Shown here: piece by piece, positions 16,973 to 25,210 of the stretch | Layout: each line of letters starts with the position of its first letter | How positions within the stretch are numbered: position 1 is the first letter of the stretch | Assembly (NCBI GenBank): GCA_018335875.1 | Contig: JAGXRN010000034.1 | Location: 31,644-95,643 of the forward strand | DNA from: Dethiobacter sp. | GTDB lineage: Bacteria; Bacillota; Dethiobacteria; Dethiobacterales; Dethiobacteraceae | Direction of reading: 5' to 3' | DNA: 64,000 nucleotides | Made by a program: the position numbers and the translations under genes | Notes under the pieces: model-generated | Seen by the model: the letters and a program-made list of their open reading frames with translations, nothing else | Databases searched by the model: none | Told to the model about the DNA's origin: nothing

Positions 16973-17115
16973 TCCTGGGTTTGGCAGGCAGTCCCCGTTG
17001 TGGAGGAAATTCGGAAATATTGCTTGATGAAGCTCTTGACAGTGCGGCAAAAGCCGGCGCTGCCACAGAGAAAATAGCGCTTTCAAAACAGAAGCCATAT
17101 AACAAACATCTATGA
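16966..17115 (+). pseudogene. Stub of an NAD(P)H-dependent FMN reductase/flavodoxin-like protein
   Basis: ATG 16966 overlaps the rseC end. The first 40 residues (MLVLGLAGSPRCGGNSEILL, then DEALDSAAKAGA) are a good match to the first beta strand, phosphate loop (GSPRxxGNSE) and first helix of the NADPH-dependent FMN reductase fold. The frame then stops after 49 codons, whereas the family needs about 180 or more. The tail QKPYNKHL is not family-like, so the break is near 17090. Confidence 0.7.
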
Positions 17116-17139
17116 TAAACTAATGGACGCTACCGTTTT

Positions 17140-17352
17140 TTATTTTTTTTTATTGCTTTCAATTTCTCTGATCTGACGGGAGAGATATGCCCTGCCCCTC
17201 CAGGCAAGAAAAGCGTCGAGGTCGGGGAAAATATTTTCGATAGAAAGTCCATCATCCGCCAGTTCCTGCCTTAATAAACGGTAGTTGGCCAGTGTGGGGC
17301 TGCGGTAGAATTTATCCACCGCACTGTTTTTTTTCTTAAATTGTAGGAGCAT
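17140..17352 (-). CDS. Small basic protein of unknown function
   Basis: 70 residues from an ATG at 17352, with a Shine-Dalgarno-like GGGAGGGTGG upstream on the minus strand (a longer start at 17376 is possible). The sequence is rich in charged residues, with a plausible helical body (NYRLLRQELADDGLSIENIF). No family is recognised. It is the only minus-strand frame between etfA and the lysine operon, and it is bordered by the broken flavodoxin gene. Confidence 0.45.
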   Translation of the reverse strand: MLLQFKKKNSAVDKFYRSPTLANYRLLRQELADDGLSIENIFPDLDAFLAWRGRAYLSRQIREIESNKKK

Positions 17353-17458
17353 TATCCAACTACCACCCTCCCGCATATACTAGAGTATATATTCGGCGCA
17401 GCGACAGTTTTTCCTTTCGCAGTAAAGCTTTTTGTCTCTTTGTGGCTGTGGTTTCCAA

Positions 17459-17488
17459 TTGACAAAACAAGCTTTTCTGTGATAAAAT
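17459..17488 (+). promoter_or_regulatory. Promoter of the lysine operon
   Basis: TTGACA (17459-17464), an 18-base spacer and TAAAAT (17483-17488) preceded by TG one base upstream, giving an extended -10. It is placed just before the riboswitch. Confidence 0.8.
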
Positions 17489-17504
17489 TCTGGAAACAAA
17501 TAAT

Positions 17505-17680
17505 GCCTCACCGCCTAGGTGAGGTAGAGGCGCGGTTGCCAAGAGTACTGCCTGGGAGATACGGGATTGATGAATGGGCAGGAAAGGGGTTGCCGCCGAA
17601 GCCGGCATTTCACCCGCGTGTGCCTGGCTGGGACGTCAGTGAATAACTAACGTACTGTCACCGGGAGCTGCCCTGACTCC
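17505..17680 (+). ncRNA. Lysine riboswitch (L box) aptamer
   Basis: Conserved L-box segments appear in order: GAGGTAGAGGCGCGG, CAAGAGTA, GGAAAGGGGTTGCCGCCGAAG, then GCTGGGACGTCAGTGAATA and the closing ACTGTCA. This five-helix aptamer binds lysine. It precedes lysA and the rest of the pathway, so lysine should shut the operon off by favouring the terminator at 17729. A 68-codon frame across this RNA is coincidental. Confidence 0.93.
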
Positions 17681-17728
17681 CGGTGAAGAGCTATCTCACG
17701 GAGGGCGTTGGGGATGTGTCGAGTCTGT

Positions 17729-17767
17729 AACGGCTGACAGCAACCTGTTGGTCGTTTTATTTTTTAT
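17729..17767 (+). terminator. Expression-platform terminator of the lysine riboswitch
   Basis: A twelve-base stem (AACGGCTGACAG with CTGTTGGTCGTT, including G-U pairs), CAAC loop, then TTATTTTTTATC. Between aptamer and terminator lies a second hairpin, ACCGGGAG/CTCCCGGT (about 17659-17683), a candidate partner in the switch. Confidence 0.85.
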
Positions 17768-17797
17768 CATAAATTATATTTGAGGGGGGAGTTGCCG

Positions 17798-19138
17798 ATG
17801 TTTTTAACTGGGACTATGCGTATCAACGAGAAAGGGCATCTTGAAATCGGAGGATGTGATACTGTTGAACTTACCCGCAATTTTGGCACACCGCTTTATG
17901 TCATGGACGAGGAGCTTATCCGTAAAAACTGCAGAGAATATACTGACACATTCAGCCGCCTTTATCCCAACAGTCAGGTTGCATACTCAGGCAAAGCTTT
18001 TTTGACCATGGCTATGTGCCGGTTGGTGGAAGAAGAAGGAATGGCACTGGATGTAGTTTCAGGGGGAGAAATCTATACCGCTCTTAAGGCAGGCTATCCG
18101 GCAAGTAAGATGATTTTCCACGGCAACAATAAGTCTGCAGTTGATCTTGAAATTGCGCTCACAAGCGGTGTGGGACGGCTGGTGGTGGACAGTTTCTCAG
18201 AACTGGAGCTGATTGAATCCATTGGCAGCCAAGTGGGGAAAACAGCCCAGATTTATTTGCGTGTCAAGCCGGGGATAGAAGCTCACACTCACCATTATAT
18301 CCAAACAGGCCAGCTTGACTCTAAATTTGGACTGGGTCTGGCGGACGGACACGCCATGGCTTTTGTCAAAGCTGCGCTTAAACTCAGGCACGTAGAGCTG
18401 TGCGGGCTGCACTGCCATATTGGTTCTCAGATCTTTGACCTTAAACCATTCCAGGTGGCATCAGAAGTTATGATGGATTTTATACAGGGCATAAAAAAGA
18501 AGACCGGGCTTGCTATCAGGGAACTTGACCTTGGCGGTGGTTTTGGCATCCGCTACCTGCGTGAGGACTCGCCTCATTCTCTGCCGGCGTTTATAGAGCT
18601 AATTGTAACTACTATTAAAGAAAAGGCAGCTGAACATGGACTGACACTCCCCAGGCTTTTGGTGGAGCCGGGCCGCTCAATTGTTGGTGAAGCCGGTACT
18701 ACCCTGTATACTGTTGGGACAATTAAGGAAGTGCCCGGTATCCGCAAGTATGTGGCTGTGGATGGAGGAATGATGGATAATATACGTACTGCCATGTATG
18801 AGGCGAAGTACGAGGCAATAGTTGCCAACCGTGCTCTGGAGGAGCCTGTGGAGAAAGTCTCCGTAGCAGGCAAGGCCTGTGAGTCAGGAGATATGCTCAT
18901 CTGGGATATTGACCTGCCAAAGCTGGTGCGTGGAGATATCCTGGCGACTTTTTCTACCGGGGCTTATCATTACTCAATGGCTTCAAACTACAATCGTTTC
19001 ACACGTCCACCGGTAGTCTTTGTCAGTAACGGCCATGCGGAAATAGTGGTGAAGAGAGAGTCTTATGAAAACCTGGTTATAAATGACGTTATCCCTGCCC
19101 ATCTGCAAAAACGGGTTGAGCGCAGGGCGGCCAACTAA
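17798..19138 (+). CDS. lysA: Diaminopimelate decarboxylase
   Basis: Last step of lysine synthesis: meso-diaminopimelate to lysine plus CO2, PLP-dependent, fold type III. Visible are the PLP-lysine region YSGKAFLTMAM, the HCHIGSQ motif (as LHCHIGSQIFD), the glycine loop LDLGGGFGIRY, EPGRSIVGEAGTT and the C-terminal CESGD. The length (446 residues from ATG 17798) is normal. GAGGGGGGAG precedes that ATG; an upstream TTG at 17780 would place the start inside the ribosome site and is rejected. It is the first gene after the lysine riboswitch. Confidence 0.96.
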   Translation: MFLTGTMRINEKGHLEIGGCDTVELTRNFGTPLYVMDEELIRKNCREYTDTFSRLYPNSQVAYSGKAFLTMAMCRLVEEEGMALDVVSGGEIYTALKAGYPASKMIFHGNNKSAVDLEIALTSGVGRLVVDSFSELELIESIGSQVGKTAQIYLRVKPGIEAHTHHYIQTGQLDSKFGLGLADGHAMAFVKAALKLRHVELCGLHCHIGSQIFDLKPFQVASEVMMDFIQGIKKKTGLAIRELDLGGGFGIRYLREDSPHSLPAFIELIVTTIKEKAAEHGLTLPRLLVEPGRSIVGEAGTTLYTVGTIKEVPGIRKYVAVDGGMMDNIRTAMYEAKYEAIVANRALEEPVEKVSVAGKACESGDMLIWDIDLPKLVRGDILATFSTGAYHYSMASNYNRFTRPPVVFVSNGHAEIVVKRESYENLVINDVIPAHLQKRVERRAAN

Positions 19139-19184
19139 CATAAAATATAGAGAAAAGATTCCACATAACAAGGAGGTGAGTCGC

Positions 19185-20018
19185 GTGGAATTTGTAAAAA
19201 TGCACGGCCTTGGCAACGATTTTGTGATAGTGGAAGATTTTTCAGGCAGCCTGCGAAATTATGACGACCTGGCGCGCAGGATTTGTGACCGCAACTTTGG
19301 AGTGGGCGCCGACGGCTTGGTTCTCCTGCAGTCTTCACAAAAAGCTCCCTGCCGCATGCGTATCTTTAACTCCGATGGCAGTGAAGCAGAAATGTGCGGC
19401 AATGCTGTGCGCTGTGTGGGCAAGTATCTGTATGAACGTGGCCTGGTAAAAGATAGCACCATACCGCTTGAGACTTACAACAACCTTCTTACATTGCGTA
19501 TCAAGACTGAAGGAAAATCGGTAACCGGTGTAGAAGTGGATATGGGCGAACCAATCCTGGAGAGTAATCTTGTGCCTGTCTCAGGTGAAAAAAGGCGCGT
19601 TGTGTCAGAAACACTGGAGGCGGCGGGAAGGCAGTTTACGTTTACCGCGGTATCCATGGGCAACCCTCACTGCGTAATTTTCTGTGAGGACTTAGCTGAC
19701 GTACCATTGACTGAATGGGGGCCGCTGATTGAAACTCACCCGCTGTTTCCGCGTAAGGCAAATGTAGAATTTGTCCAGGTAGAATCAAGGGAACGGGCTG
19801 TTGTTAAGGTCTGGGAACGCGGTGTCGGCCCGACGCTGGCTTGCGGGACCGGAGCATGTGCGGTACTGGCGGCCGGTGTCTTAAACGGAAGGTTGGGGCG
19901 CAGGGCGGAAATACAACTGCCTGGCGGCGTGCTATCCATTGAGTGGCGGGAAGACAACCACCTTTATATGACAGGTCCGGCAGAGGAAGTTTTCCGTGGC
20001 CGGTTGACCGGGTTTTAA
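19185..20018 (+). CDS. dapF: Diaminopimelate epimerase
   Basis: Converts LL- to meso-diaminopimelate, the form used by LysA and by the cell wall. It has the family start FVKMHGLGNDFV, the first catalytic Cys in EMCGNAVRCVGKYL and the second in TLACGTGACA. 277 residues from GTG 19185, which has a perfect AAGGAGGTG site; the longer frame reading back into lysA is rejected. Confidence 0.97.
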   Translation: MEFVKMHGLGNDFVIVEDFSGSLRNYDDLARRICDRNFGVGADGLVLLQSSQKAPCRMRIFNSDGSEAEMCGNAVRCVGKYLYERGLVKDSTIPLETYNNLLTLRIKTEGKSVTGVEVDMGEPILESNLVPVSGEKRRVVSETLEAAGRQFTFTAVSMGNPHCVIFCEDLADVPLTEWGPLIETHPLFPRKANVEFVQVESRERAVVKVWERGVGPTLACGTGACAVLAAGVLNGRLGRRAEIQLPGGVLSIEWREDNHLYMTGPAEEVFRGRLTGF

Positions 20019-20072
20019 TTGCCTTAAGATTTTTTAGATATCTTAATAATGATGAAATGGAGTGATAATTTA

Positions 20073-21251
20073 ATGAACATAGAATATGCCGATCGTATAA
20101 AGAAACTGCCGCGTTACCTTTTTGCAGAGGTTGATAAAAAGGTCCGTGCTGCGGTGGAAAAGGGAGTGGATGTAATCCGCCTTGGCATCGGCGATCCCGA
20201 CAGGCCTACTCCTGATTATATTATTGAGAGAATGTCAGAGGAAGTCCCCCTGCCCAGAAACCATACTTATCCTCCCGACGAGGGCCTTACAGAGTTTAAG
20301 CAGGCTGTGGCTGACTACTACCGCGAGCGCCATAATGTGGAACTGGATCCAAAAAGAGAAGTAGCGGTACTGCTGGGTTCCAAAGAGGGCATTGCCCACA
20401 TTTCCGCCTGTTTTATCAACCCCGGCGACGTCAATCTTGTACCCGACCCCGGCTACCCCGTCTACAGTATTGGTACTATGTTTGCAGGGGGGGATGTTTA
20501 CCGTATGCCCCTCTTGGCGGAAAATAATTTTCTGCCTGACCTGGCCGCCATTGATAAGTCAGCTGCCGACCGGGCTAAGCTGATGTTTCTCAACTATCCC
20601 AATAACCCTTGCGGGGCTGTGGCTCCGATGGAGTTTTTTGAGGATGCGGTTGCTTTTGCCAACAGGCATAATGTGATTGTGTGCCATGACATCGCCTACA
20701 GCGAGATTGCTTTTGACGGATATCGGCCTCTCTCTTTCCTTGAAGCGCCTGGCGGGAAAGATGTGTGTATTGAATTTGGCTCACTTTCAAAAACATTTAA
20801 CATGACCGGATGGCGCATCGGTTACGCTGTAGGGCGCGCGGAGGTGGTGGATGCTCTTAGCCGTTACAAGACCAACATTGACTCAGGCGCCTTCAAAGCT
20901 ATCCAGTACACAGGAGTGGAGGCGTTTGCAAGCCCAAAATCCGAAGCTTTCAGGCAGAGTATGTGCGCAGTCTACCAGGAGCGCCGGGACATAGTAGTTT
21001 CGGCTCTGCAGCAAATGGGTTTTGCTGTATCTGCTCCCAAGGCTACATTTTATATCTGGGCGCCTGTACCGCCGGGATTTGCCACTTCCGCTGATTTTGT
21101 GAGTTACCTGCTGGAGGAGACAGGTGTGGTCGTTACTCCGGGACGGGGCTTTGGCGAATACGGTGAAGGCTTTTTCCGCATTGCACTCACCGTGGAAGCA
21201 GAACGCATGAAGGAAGCAATGGAACGTATCAAAAAAGCTTTGAAAAAATAG
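20073..21251 (+). CDS. dapL: LL-diaminopimelate aminotransferase
   Basis: Class I/II PLP aminotransferase that makes LL-diaminopimelate directly from tetrahydrodipicolinate, bypassing the acylated intermediates. The start MNIEYADRIKKLPRYLFAEV and the motif GIGDPDRPTP are typical of DapL, and the PLP lysine lies in FGSLSKTFNMTGWRIG. ATG 20073 has GGAGTG at good spacing; upstream ATGs at 20049/20052 add unlike residues. The location between dapF and asd in a lysine-controlled operon fixes the substrate. Confidence 0.93.
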   Translation: MNIEYADRIKKLPRYLFAEVDKKVRAAVEKGVDVIRLGIGDPDRPTPDYIIERMSEEVPLPRNHTYPPDEGLTEFKQAVADYYRERHNVELDPKREVAVLLGSKEGIAHISACFINPGDVNLVPDPGYPVYSIGTMFAGGDVYRMPLLAENNFLPDLAAIDKSAADRAKLMFLNYPNNPCGAVAPMEFFEDAVAFANRHNVIVCHDIAYSEIAFDGYRPLSFLEAPGGKDVCIEFGSLSKTFNMTGWRIGYAVGRAEVVDALSRYKTNIDSGAFKAIQYTGVEAFASPKSEAFRQSMCAVYQERRDIVVSALQQMGFAVSAPKATFYIWAPVPPGFATSADFVSYLLEETGVVVTPGRGFGEYGEGFFRIALTVEAERMKEAMERIKKALKK

Positions 21252-21296
21252 TATAATAGTATTAGTATATATGTAACAACTTTAGGGGGAAGAGTG

Positions 21297-22334
21297 ATGA
21301 AGAAGTATAACGTAGCCATAGTAGGGGCTACCGGTATGGTTGGGCAGTCACTGGTCCAGGTGCTGCAGGAAAGGAATTTCCCTGTGGGTAACCTAAAACT
21401 TTTGGCGTCCTCCCGCTCTGTTGACATGACGGTGGAAGTGCTTGGAAAGCCTTACAGGGTGGAAGAAGCCAAGCCCGAGGCGTTTGCGGGGATTGACGTG
21501 GCTTTTTTCAGCGCCGGGGAGGCCATCAGTTACCAACTTGCACCAGAAGCGGTGCGCCACGGTGCAGTGGTGGTTGACAACAGCAATGCTTTCCGCATGG
21601 ATGAAGGTATACCGCTGGTCGTGCCTGAAGTAAACCCGGATGCACTTGACGGGCACCAGGGAATTATTGCCAATCCCAACTGCTCCACAATCCAGCTTGT
21701 TGTGGCACTGCAGCCTCTGCAGCAGGCAGCAGGCCTCAGGCGTGTGGTAGTGGCCTCTTACCAGTCTGTTTCAGGCGCCGGCAAAGAGGCGGTGGATGAA
21801 CTGGCCGCACAATCAAGGGCAATCCTGGACGGCAGGGACGATTTCCCCCGCGAGCGTATACCCCATGCAGGAGCCAAGGTGCAGCATCAGATTGCCTTTA
21901 ACATGGTGCCGCAGATAGATGTATTCGCTGACGACGGCTATTCCAAGGAAGAAATGAAAATAATCCGCGAATCCCGCAAGATAATGGGTCTGCCGGATCT
22001 GAGAATAACCGCCACCACCGTCCGCGTGCCCGTATTTAACGGACACTCAGAAGCTGTCAATATTGAACTTGAGAAACCACTCTCCGCTGACGAAGCGCGT
22101 GAACTTCTTCGCAGGTCGCCGGGAATCATTGTTGTTGACGACCCGGCCCAACTCTCCTACCCCATGCCGGCTGGCACAGCGGGACGGGATGAAGTGTTTG
22201 TGGGCCGTATCCGGCCTGACAGTTCAGTGCCAAACGGACTCAATATGTGGGTTGTGGCTGACAATATCCGCAAAGGCGCCGCCACCAACTCCATCCAAAT
22301 CGCCGAGGCGCTTATAGCCCGCGGCCTCCTGTAG
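21297..22334 (+). CDS. asd: Aspartate-semialdehyde dehydrogenase
   Basis: NADPH-dependent reduction of aspartyl phosphate to aspartate semialdehyde, the branch to lysine, threonine and methionine. It has the nucleotide loop VGATGMVGQ and the catalytic Cys in IANPNCSTIQ. The 345-residue length is normal. AGGGGGA precedes ATG 21297; the GTG one codon before is less well spaced. Confidence 0.97.
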   Translation: MKKYNVAIVGATGMVGQSLVQVLQERNFPVGNLKLLASSRSVDMTVEVLGKPYRVEEAKPEAFAGIDVAFFSAGEAISYQLAPEAVRHGAVVVDNSNAFRMDEGIPLVVPEVNPDALDGHQGIIANPNCSTIQLVVALQPLQQAAGLRRVVVASYQSVSGAGKEAVDELAAQSRAILDGRDDFPRERIPHAGAKVQHQIAFNMVPQIDVFADDGYSKEEMKIIRESRKIMGLPDLRITATTVRVPVFNGHSEAVNIELEKPLSADEARELLRRSPGIIVVDDPAQLSYPMPAGTAGRDEVFVGRIRPDSSVPNGLNMWVVADNIRKGAATNSIQIAEALIARGLL

Positions 22335-22343
22335 GAGGGCGGC

Positions 22344-23603
22344 ATGAAAATTATTGTCCAGAAATTCGGCGGCACATCTGTGGCTAACCCGACACTGCGG
22401 GGAGAAGTGGTAAAACGTGTCCGCGAGGCCCGTGAGAAAGGCTATAAACCGGTCGTGGTTGTCTCGGCCATGGGACGCAAAGGCGAGCCTTACGCTACCG
22501 ATACACTAAAAGACATGGCCGCAATGAACTGCATTTGTCAGGAGTCTTTGCGCGACCTCGATTTAATCATGTCCTGCGGTGAGATTATCTCCGCTGTTGT
22601 GATGGCAGCAATACTTTGCGAGAACAATATTGCATCTCTTGCGCTCACCGGCGGGCAGGCAGGCCTGATCACTGACGGCAACTACGGCGAGGCTCATGTT
22701 GTGGAGTTTCAGCCTGAACGGCTCCTCGCTCACCTGCGCAATGATGAAGTTGTGGTTGTGGCCGGATTCCAGGGAGCAACCCGCGAGGGTGAAATCAACA
22801 CCCTGGGGCGTGGAGGCAGCGATACCAGCGCTGTGATACTTGGCGCTGGGCTTGGCGCTGAAAAAGTGGAAATTTACACCGATGTCAACGGTATCATGAC
22901 AGCTGACCCCAAACTGGTGGAAAATGCAAGGATTATCGACCACCTTACTTACAACGAAGTCTGTCAACTGGCCTATGAGGGCGCCAAGGTAATTCATCCC
23001 CGGGCTGTGGAAGTGGCAATGCACCATAATGTGTGCGTAATTGTCAAGCATCTGAAAGAATCTGAGGCAGGCACCGTCATCAGCCATGAACCCGCCATCG
23101 GCGCCGAACAACGCTTTGGCCACTGGGAAAGCAGCCGCGTCATAACCGGCATCGCCCATACCACCGGGCTGGCACAGGTTACAGTAGAAACGCCGGAGGA
23201 TAACAGCGACCTGGAAATGACGATGTTTGACACTCTGGCTGATGCTCATATTTCTATCGATCTTATTTCTATTTTCCCTGAGCGAAAAATTTTCACAGTG
23301 AAGAGTGAAAACCTGCAGGAGACCGGGAAGGTTTTGGACAGTTTAGGGATTTCTCACCGTACTCTGGCCGACTGCGCCAAAGTTTCGGTGGTGGGGCTGG
23401 GGATGCTTAACCTCCCCGGTGTTATGGCTTGCATTATAAGGGCTATGAATGAAAAGAGAATCCGCATCCTGCAGACGGGTGATTCCAACATTACCATCTC
23501 ACTTTTAATCCGCGAAGAAGACCTCTCCGAAGCCATTCGCACCCTCCACGACCACCTGAAGCTTGGCGTCCCTCCCGGCGAAGACGAGCGCGTCCTGGCC
23601 TAA
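22344..23603 (+). CDS. dapG: Aspartokinase
   Basis: Phosphorylates aspartate, the first step of the aspartate family. N-terminal kinase motif QKFGGTSVA, the GRGGSDTSAV loop, and two ACT domains in the C-terminal 150 residues (from about LAQVTVETPEDN). The opening of the protein and its place after asd match the diaminopimelate-related DapG type of Bacillus (dpaA/asd/dapG order is known there). TAGGAGGG precedes the ATG. It is the last gene of the riboswitch operon, closed by the terminator at 23626. Confidence 0.93.
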   Translation: MKIIVQKFGGTSVANPTLRGEVVKRVREAREKGYKPVVVVSAMGRKGEPYATDTLKDMAAMNCICQESLRDLDLIMSCGEIISAVVMAAILCENNIASLALTGGQAGLITDGNYGEAHVVEFQPERLLAHLRNDEVVVVAGFQGATREGEINTLGRGGSDTSAVILGAGLGAEKVEIYTDVNGIMTADPKLVENARIIDHLTYNEVCQLAYEGAKVIHPRAVEVAMHHNVCVIVKHLKESEAGTVISHEPAIGAEQRFGHWESSRVITGIAHTTGLAQVTVETPEDNSDLEMTMFDTLADAHISIDLISIFPERKIFTVKSENLQETGKVLDSLGISHRTLADCAKVSVVGLGMLNLPGVMACIIRAMNEKRIRILQTGDSNITISLLIREEDLSEAIRTLHDHLKLGVPPGEDERVLA

Positions 23604-23625
23604 TATTAAATTCATTTTATTCTGA

Positions 23626-23670
23626 CTGATAACCCTGCCGGTGCAACCGGCAGGGTTATCAGTTGCATTT
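23626..23670 (+). terminator. Rho-independent terminator of the lysine operon
   Basis: A seventeen-base perfect stem, CTGATAACCCTGCCGGT with its complement, and a three-base loop, followed by TTGCATTTTGTT. Confidence 0.85.
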
Positions 23671-23737
23671 TGTTAAAATTACGAGATAACATCATCGCGA
23701 GTTAACAACGCAGGCAACACACGCAGGAAATAAATAC

Positions 23738-23766
23738 TTGACAGCAGCATCGCAGGAAGGTAAAAT
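23738..23766 (+). promoter_or_regulatory. Promoter of the aro operon
   Basis: TTGACA (23738-23743), 17-base spacer, TAAAAT (23761-23766). It has the same boxes and spacing as the his promoter at 31285 and lies directly before the T-box. Confidence 0.85.
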
Positions 23767-23774
23767 TAATTTCA

Positions 23775-24043
23775 AATCCATAAATTAAAAGCGATGAGAG
23801 GGAACAGTAAGTCCTGCTTATGACTGCAGAGAGCCGGTGGTGCTGTGAACCGGTGTCAGGGCGGAGGCTGAAATTACACCCTTGAGCAGCGGACCGAAAG
23901 ATTTCGAGTAGGCTCCGACGGGTTCCCGCCGGTAAAAGGGAAAGGGCATAATCCCGTTTAGACGGGCCGTGCCTGCAAGTGGGCTTTGGCCAATTTGGGT
24001 GGTACCGCGGAAATATATCCGTCCCTTCGGGGCGGATTTTTTT
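23775..24043 (+). ncRNA. T-box leader, probable tyrosine specifier
   Basis: Shows the T-box signature: GAGGGAACAGTAAG, AGAGAGCCGG with GTGCTGTGAACCGGTG, and the T-box TGGGTGGTACCGCGG at 23996-24010. It ends in a terminator stem (ATCCGTCCC/GGGGCGGAT, 24017-24037) with a T-run. In the specifier loop GAAATTACACCCTTGAG, alignment with the XXX-A-CC-TTGAG pattern gives TAC (23875-23877), a tyrosine codon. Uncharged tRNA-Tyr would then allow read-through into aroF-tyrA-aroA, which fits the tyrosine branch. ACA or ATT readings of the same loop would be Thr or Ile and do not fit the genes. Confidence 0.93.
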
Positions 24044-24083
24044 ATTGCATAGGAAATATATCTTGTTTAAGTGAGGTGATTGC

Positions 24084-24131
24084 ATGGAATCCGACTATGC
24101 GTATAAAACTTTAATGAAGGTGCGTTTATGA
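24084..24131 (+). CDS. Possible leader peptide, 15 residues
   Basis: The frame [15 protein letters not shown] has a good GAGGTG ribosome site six bases before the ATG and carries two tyrosine codons. It lies between the T-box terminator and aroF. It could be a chance frame or a second, attenuation-type tyrosine sensor; nothing else supports it. Confidence 0.3.
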   Translation: MESDYAYKTLMKVRL

Positions 24132-24178
24132 GGCTAAAAAAGGAAAAAGTAAAAGCAGGGAGAAAATACAGGAGGTAA
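24128..24178 (+). CDS. Possible second leader peptide, 16 residues, basic
   Basis: ATGA overlap with the preceding short frame, then [16 protein letters not shown] ending within the AGGAGG ribosome site of aroF. If translated, ribosomes finishing here would pass straight to aroF. There is no independent ribosome site. Speculative. Confidence 0.25.
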   Translation: MRLKKEKVKAGRKYRR

Positions 24179-24183
24179 AAAGT

Positions 24184-25209
24184 ATGATCATTGTTATGAA
24201 TCCCGGAGTACAGGAAGAAGAAATCAATCAGGTTGTGGATAAACTTAAAAAAGTGGGCCTTGGGGTGCACCTGTCGGTGGGAGAGCAAAGGACCATCATT
24301 GGTGCTATCGGCGACAGAAAACTTGTTATGTCCATGGGCCTTGAAGCCCTGCCCTCTGTGGAGAAACTGGTGCCGATTTCACAGCCTTTTAAGCTTGTAA
24401 GCAGAGATTTTAAGCCCGACAATTCAGTTTTCTCTATCGGGGGAAGCAGTATCGGCGGCGAGGAGATAATGGTCATGGCCGGCCCGTGCGCTGTGGAAAG
24501 TGAAGAACAGGTAATGGAGACTGCTTACGGTGTCAGGGCGGCAGGCGGCCAGGTGCTGAGGGGCGGCGCCTTTAAACCCCGTACCTCTCCCTACTCTTTT
24601 CAGGGATTAGAGGAGGAAGGGCTTAAAATACTCGCTCGGGCCAGGGAGAAGACCGGCCTGCTGATTGTAACTGAAGTGACTCACCCGCAGGCGGTGGAGG
24701 TGGCCAATGAATACGCCGACATCCTCCAAGTGGGCGCCAGAAATATGCAGAATTATTACCTGCTGCGTGAACTGAGCAGATTGCAAAAGCCGGTTTTGCT
24801 TAAACGCGGGCTGTCAGCCACCATTGAGGAATGGCTGATGGCGGCAGAATATATCATGGCAGGCGGGAACTACCAGGTTATTCTCTGTGAGCGCGGTATT
24901 CGCACTTTTGAGACCTACACCAGGTTCACGCTTGATTTGAGTGCCATACCCGTGGTTAAACAGTTAAGCCACCTGCCGGTTATAGTAGACCCCAGCCACA
25001 GCACCGGCAACTGGCGTTTTGTGCCTGCCATGAGCCGGGCAGCTGTGGCGTGCGGTGCAGACGGTCTGATTATTGAAGTTCACCCGCATCCGGCAGAAGC
25101 ACTCTGTGACGGTCCGCAGTCACTTACCCTTGAAAATTTCAGTGACCTGATGCAGGACTTGCGTAAAACGGCTGCAGTCGTTGATAAGCGCCTGGGGCAG
25201 GTGGTTTAA
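24184..25209 (+). CDS. aroF: 3-Deoxy-D-arabino-heptulosonate 7-phosphate synthase, type I beta
   Basis: First step of the shikimate pathway: phosphoenolpyruvate plus erythrose-4-phosphate to DAHP. An N-terminal ferredoxin/ACT-like regulatory domain (residues 1-70, [21 protein letters not shown]) precedes the catalytic barrel, with [24 protein letters not shown] and the metal-site IVDPSHSTG. 341 residues fits the AroF/AroG-beta type whose extra domain senses tyrosine or prephenate. AGGAGG precedes the ATG. T-box control upstream. Confidence 0.96.
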   Translation: MIIVMNPGVQEEEINQVVDKLKKVGLGVHLSVGEQRTIIGAIGDRKLVMSMGLEALPSVEKLVPISQPFKLVSRDFKPDNSVFSIGGSSIGGEEIMVMAGPCAVESEEQVMETAYGVRAAGGQVLRGGAFKPRTSPYSFQGLEEEGLKILARAREKTGLLIVTEVTHPQAVEVANEYADILQVGARNMQNYYLLRELSRLQKPVLLKRGLSATIEEWLMAAEYIMAGGNYQVILCERGIRTFETYTRFTLDLSAIPVVKQLSHLPVIVDPSHSTGNWRFVPAMSRAAVACGADGLIIEVHPHPAEALCDGPQSLTLENFSDLMQDLRKTAAVVDKRLGQVV

Positions 25210-25210
25210 G

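Noticed and set aside
17440..17646. A 68-codon frame before lysA
   Set aside because: It lies across the promoter and lysine riboswitch, whose conserved RNA segments explain the sequence.
22563..23249. A 228-codon minus-strand frame opposite dapG
   Set aside because: Antisense shadow; the plus strand encodes a complete aspartokinase.
24084..24178. Remnant of a chorismate mutase gene between the T-box and aroF
   Set aside because: The two short frames show no similarity that I can recognise to AroH or AroQ, so I list them only as possible leader peptides.
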